Assembly (NCBI GenBank): GCA_016280685.1
Contig: JAEEHE010000015.1
Location: forward strand, 1 to 16,277
Source of the DNA: Caryophanales bacterium
Lineage (GTDB): Bacteria > Bacillota_I > Bacilli_A > RFN20 > CAG-826
Direction: 5' to 3'
DNA: 16,277 bases
Of this stretch, positions 14,472 through 16,277 are shown piece by piece. The translations under genes were made by a program, and so were the position numbers. How positions within the stretch are numbered: the stretch's first letter is position 1; each line of letters begins with the position of its first letter. The notes below the pieces were generated by a model. The model was given only the letters and a program-made list of their open reading frames with translations, did no database searches and was not told the origin of the DNA.

Positions 14472-15710
14472 TTAAAAGTCCTTGTTCTCTTTCATGAATT
14501 GCATCAAGTTAGCATGAATGATTCCGTTTCTCTTTTGAATTAGAAAATCTGTAGTCAATACATATTTAGGGAAATTATCCTTAATCTTTTCTAAAGGAGC
14601 ATACTCTCTATTCTCTGTTTCTACACTATTGAGGATTGTATAAGCCACTTGAACATAGGAATAATTCAAGAACATATCTTTCAGGATAAAGTCACATTCA
14701 AGTTTCCCGATTCTGCCAACTGAAACTTCATATCTTTTTGATTTAGCATATGTATAAACAATATTTTCTAAAGCAGGACCATAATTAATTCTACTATCTG
14801 GATTTGTCACCGATGTGAAAGATAAATCTGCTAAATAATACTTTTTATCGCTAGATAACATTCGTTTCGATTTCATATCAAATCTATCACAAACATATAA
14901 TATCTTCGCATCTACAAGGTACTGAATATATTTAAGTACTGTTTTCTTTTGAATTTTTAATCCACCAGCGTTTAGTTCTTTAACTATATTATTAATGCTG
15001 GTTGTGACACCATAATTGTTAATGATGTAGCTTTGAACTAAATCAAAGGCTGCTTTGTTTCTAATTTTTACTCTTCTCTTAATATCCTTTTTATATATTT
15101 CATCGATAATCCCTTTAATATATGTTCTTTTTTCTACTGGATCATCAATGAATATGGTCCTTGGAAATCCACCTTCTAAAATATATTTATTTAAATCATC
15201 TTGTGGATATTGTTCTAATGGAATCTTATAGAACTCTTTCATGGCTAAATATTCATAGTATGACAAAGGATATACTTCGAATTCCAAATAACGTCCAGTA
15301 AGGTGAGTCATCAATTCACCGCTGAGCAAATAGGAATTACTGCCGGTAATAAAAATAGAATAATCTTCCTCTGCTCTAAAAGCATTTATCATTCTTTCAA
15401 AGTTTTTAACATTTTGAATCTCATCTATAAATAAATATTTAGTGCCTTTAATATCCTTAGACATTTCATCAATAAGCGTTTCTAAAGCATCAGAGGTCTT
15501 AATCTTTGTAAATCCTCTTTTTTCTAAATCAATATAAATAATATTGTTAGGATTCACTCCACCTTCAACTATTTCCTCACTTATCAATTGCATGATAGAA
15601 GATTTACCACATCTACGAACGCCCGTAATAACTTTGATTAAATCATTTTCATGGTAAAAAGGTCTAATCATCGATAAATAGTTTTCTCTTTTAAATAGTT
15701 TCTTTTTCAT
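14472..15710 (-). CDS. AAA_14 ATPase with C-terminal DUF4143 domain
   Basis: A 412-residue protein from the ATG at 15710 (M-K-K-K-L-F-K-R-E-N); a TTG at 15752 would add 14 residues but lies within the predicted promoter. Walker A is G-V-R-R-C-G-K-S-S (30-38), Walker B is Y-L-F-I-D-E-I-Q (92-99), and sensor-1-like 'ITGSNSYLLS' is at 121-130, all typical of AAA_14. A winged-helix region (~225-275) leads to DUF4143 ('YYLADLSFTSV' and 'GPALENIVYTYAKSKRYEVSVGRIGKLECDFIL', then 'YVQVAYT'), a PD-(D/E)xK-like fold with Glu315, Glu338 and Asp340 but Gln-Val-Ala where an ExK would be. This family is abundant in gut anaerobes, and its function is poorly defined. No Shine-Dalgarno site is present. It is the first gene of a three-gene minus-strand unit with tcmP and the radical-SAM-like gene. 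Confidence 0.88.
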   Translation of the reverse strand: MKKKLFKRENYLSMIRPFYHENDLIKVITGVRRCGKSSIMQLISEEIVEGGVNPNNIIYIDLEKRGFTKIKTSDALETLIDEMSKDIKGTKYLFIDEIQNVKNFERMINAFRAEEDYSIFITGSNSYLLSGELMTHLTGRYLEFEVYPLSYYEYLAMKEFYKIPLEQYPQDDLNKYILEGGFPRTIFIDDPVEKRTYIKGIIDEIYKKDIKRRVKIRNKAAFDLVQSYIINNYGVTTSINNIVKELNAGGLKIQKKTVLKYIQYLVDAKILYVCDRFDMKSKRMLSSDKKYYLADLSFTSVTNPDSRINYGPALENIVYTYAKSKRYEVSVGRIGKLECDFILKDMFLNYSYVQVAYTILNSVETENREYAPLEKIKDNFPKYVLTTDFLIQKRNGIIHANLMQFMKENKDF

Positions 15711-15723
15711 GATTTCTGATTCT

Positions 15724-15752
15724 ATGATAGTAAATTTGATAGTTAAATGCAA
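15724..15752 (-). promoter_or_regulatory. Putative promoter of the AAA_14-tcmP-radical SAM operon
   Basis: On the minus strand there is -35 TTGCAT (15752-15747), a 17-bp spacer and -10 TATCAT (15729-15724). The predicted start near 15717 leaves a leader of about 7 nt before the ATG at 15710, in line with the missing Shine-Dalgarno site. The -35 hexamer is the same as in the putative gdhA promoter. Confidence 0.4.
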
Positions 15753-16011
15753 GTTAAGGACACTATTTTTGATATTTTTTCATTTTTGGTGTCGTTAACC
15801 GCCATTTATCTCATTTGTTTATCTAAATATTTATAAAAAGTTTTATTATATTTATATAATAAAGAAAGCCATAAGGGACAATAACTTTTTTATATTGAAT
15901 AAAAAAGTATTGTACCTATGGTGTACGATTCTTCACTTAGAATTATATGTTATTTTCTATTTCTCCTTTAGATTAAAGTGAAATAATAGTATTTTTGTAT
16001 ATTTTTTATAA
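15753..16011. other. AT-rich intergenic stretch without a gene
   Basis: No reading frame on either strand looks coding. Besides the long hairpin at 15869-15921 there is only a short inverted repeat, TTCACTT (15932-15938) with AAGTGAA (15976-15982). Confidence 0.6.
15869..15921. repeat. Long imperfect inverted repeat (hairpin)
   Basis: The left arm 15869-15893 pairs with the right arm 15899-15921 around a 5-nt loop: CCATA with TATGG, ACAATA with TATTGT, and CTTTTTTAT with ATAAAAAAG, interrupted by one bulged A and a small internal mismatch. There is no T-run directly outside either arm, so it is not a classical intrinsic terminator. A mobile-element end, a structured RNA or a protein-binding cruciform are options. 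Confidence 0.6.
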
Positions 16012-16277
16012 CAACTTGCACTTCTTTTTTGGTTATTTTGTATCGCACAAGACGCAGGCACCACTATGCACAATAAAGACAAGGTTATCTATGATAAGAA
16101 ACTTCCATACGTATATAATATCTATCTTTATATATCTTAGAAGAATTATGCGATAAGGGAGTTATCGATGTTTTTGAGATGATCAAATCCTTAATCTCTC
16201 GGCGAGTGTTTACCAAACAAAAAGACTCACATTTCAACATAATTGAAACACGAGCCATGTATCGTCAAATAGATTTG
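16012..16277 (+). pseudogene. Frameshifted gene fragment running off the right edge, perhaps DUF262/DUF1524-like
   Basis: One frame is open from 16012 to a TAG at 16138-16140 ('AGTTMHNKDKVIYDKKLPYVYN'). A second frame, overlapping it, is open from 16119 to the window end ('LEELCDKGVIDVFEMIKSLI', then 'SRRVFTKQ', 'FNIIETRAMYRQIDL'). Read together with a frameshift near 16119-16137 they give one continuous protein-like stretch. The pattern 'lp...ly.lee...g.i...e.iksl..RR...' weakly recalls the DUF262-DUF1524 (GmrSD-like) proteins, but I cannot confirm this. No start codon with a ribosome site is visible. It may be a decayed defence gene. Confidence 0.3.

Noticed and set aside
15710..15752. TTG at 15752 as the start of the AAA_14 gene
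   Set aside because: The added 14 residues have no ribosome site and fall inside the predicted promoter; the ATG at 15710 gives the usual family N-terminus.

Overview
The window comes from a low-GC bacterium with standard stop codons. TGA ends the glutamate dehydrogenase and tcmP frames inside ATGA overlaps, and tryptophan is TGG, so this is not the Mycoplasma code. The AT-rich, TTA-heavy codon use, purine-rich Shine-Dalgarno sites, the SipW-type signal peptidase and the NADP-type glutamate dehydrogenase suggest an uncultured member of the Bacilli, possibly an RF39-like or Erysipelotrichia-like gut lineage. That placement is inference.

Region 1 (1-8208, + strand) is one tightly packed operon, entered in mid-gene and closed by a strong intrinsic terminator. 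In order it holds the C-terminal end of a McrB-type AAA+ ATPase; a DUF2357 (McrC N-domain-like) protein whose nuclease domain seems to be replaced by a charged coiled coil; a SipW/ER-type signal peptidase; a membrane EAL phosphodiesterase with a complete active site; an MTA/SAH-nucleosidase-like protein that has lost its catalytic residues; and a large membrane GAF-PAS-GGDEF-EAL protein with a degenerate output module. Genes abut by 1-29 nt or overlap. McrBC-derived parts, a protein-export peptidase and cyclic-di-GMP proteins in one transcription unit make this the best candidate here for an undescribed system, perhaps regulated surface-protein maturation or assembly.

Region 2 (8209-9786) starts with a gene-poor stretch holding an orphan terminator-like hairpin. 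It continues with a lone minus-strand ABC/SMC-type ATPase. Its consensus promoter is bracketed by two GTTCAA...TTGAAC palindromes.

Region 3 (9786-12363, - strand) is a nitrogen-metabolism pair, gdhA followed by an Aminotran_MocR-type aspartate aminotransferase. They are translationally coupled and appear to be driven by a leaderless promoter with a palindromic operator.

Region 4 (12370-15752, - strand) is an AT-richer, probably acquired three-gene operon: an AAA_14/DUF4143 ATPase, TcmP (three-Cys-motif partner protein) and its radical-SAM-like CX3CX3C partner. It is followed by a broken reading frame with an in-frame TGA.

Region 5 (15753-16277) is AT-rich and almost gene-free. It has a long imperfect hairpin and, at the right edge, two overlapping frames that look like a frameshifted gene running out of the window.
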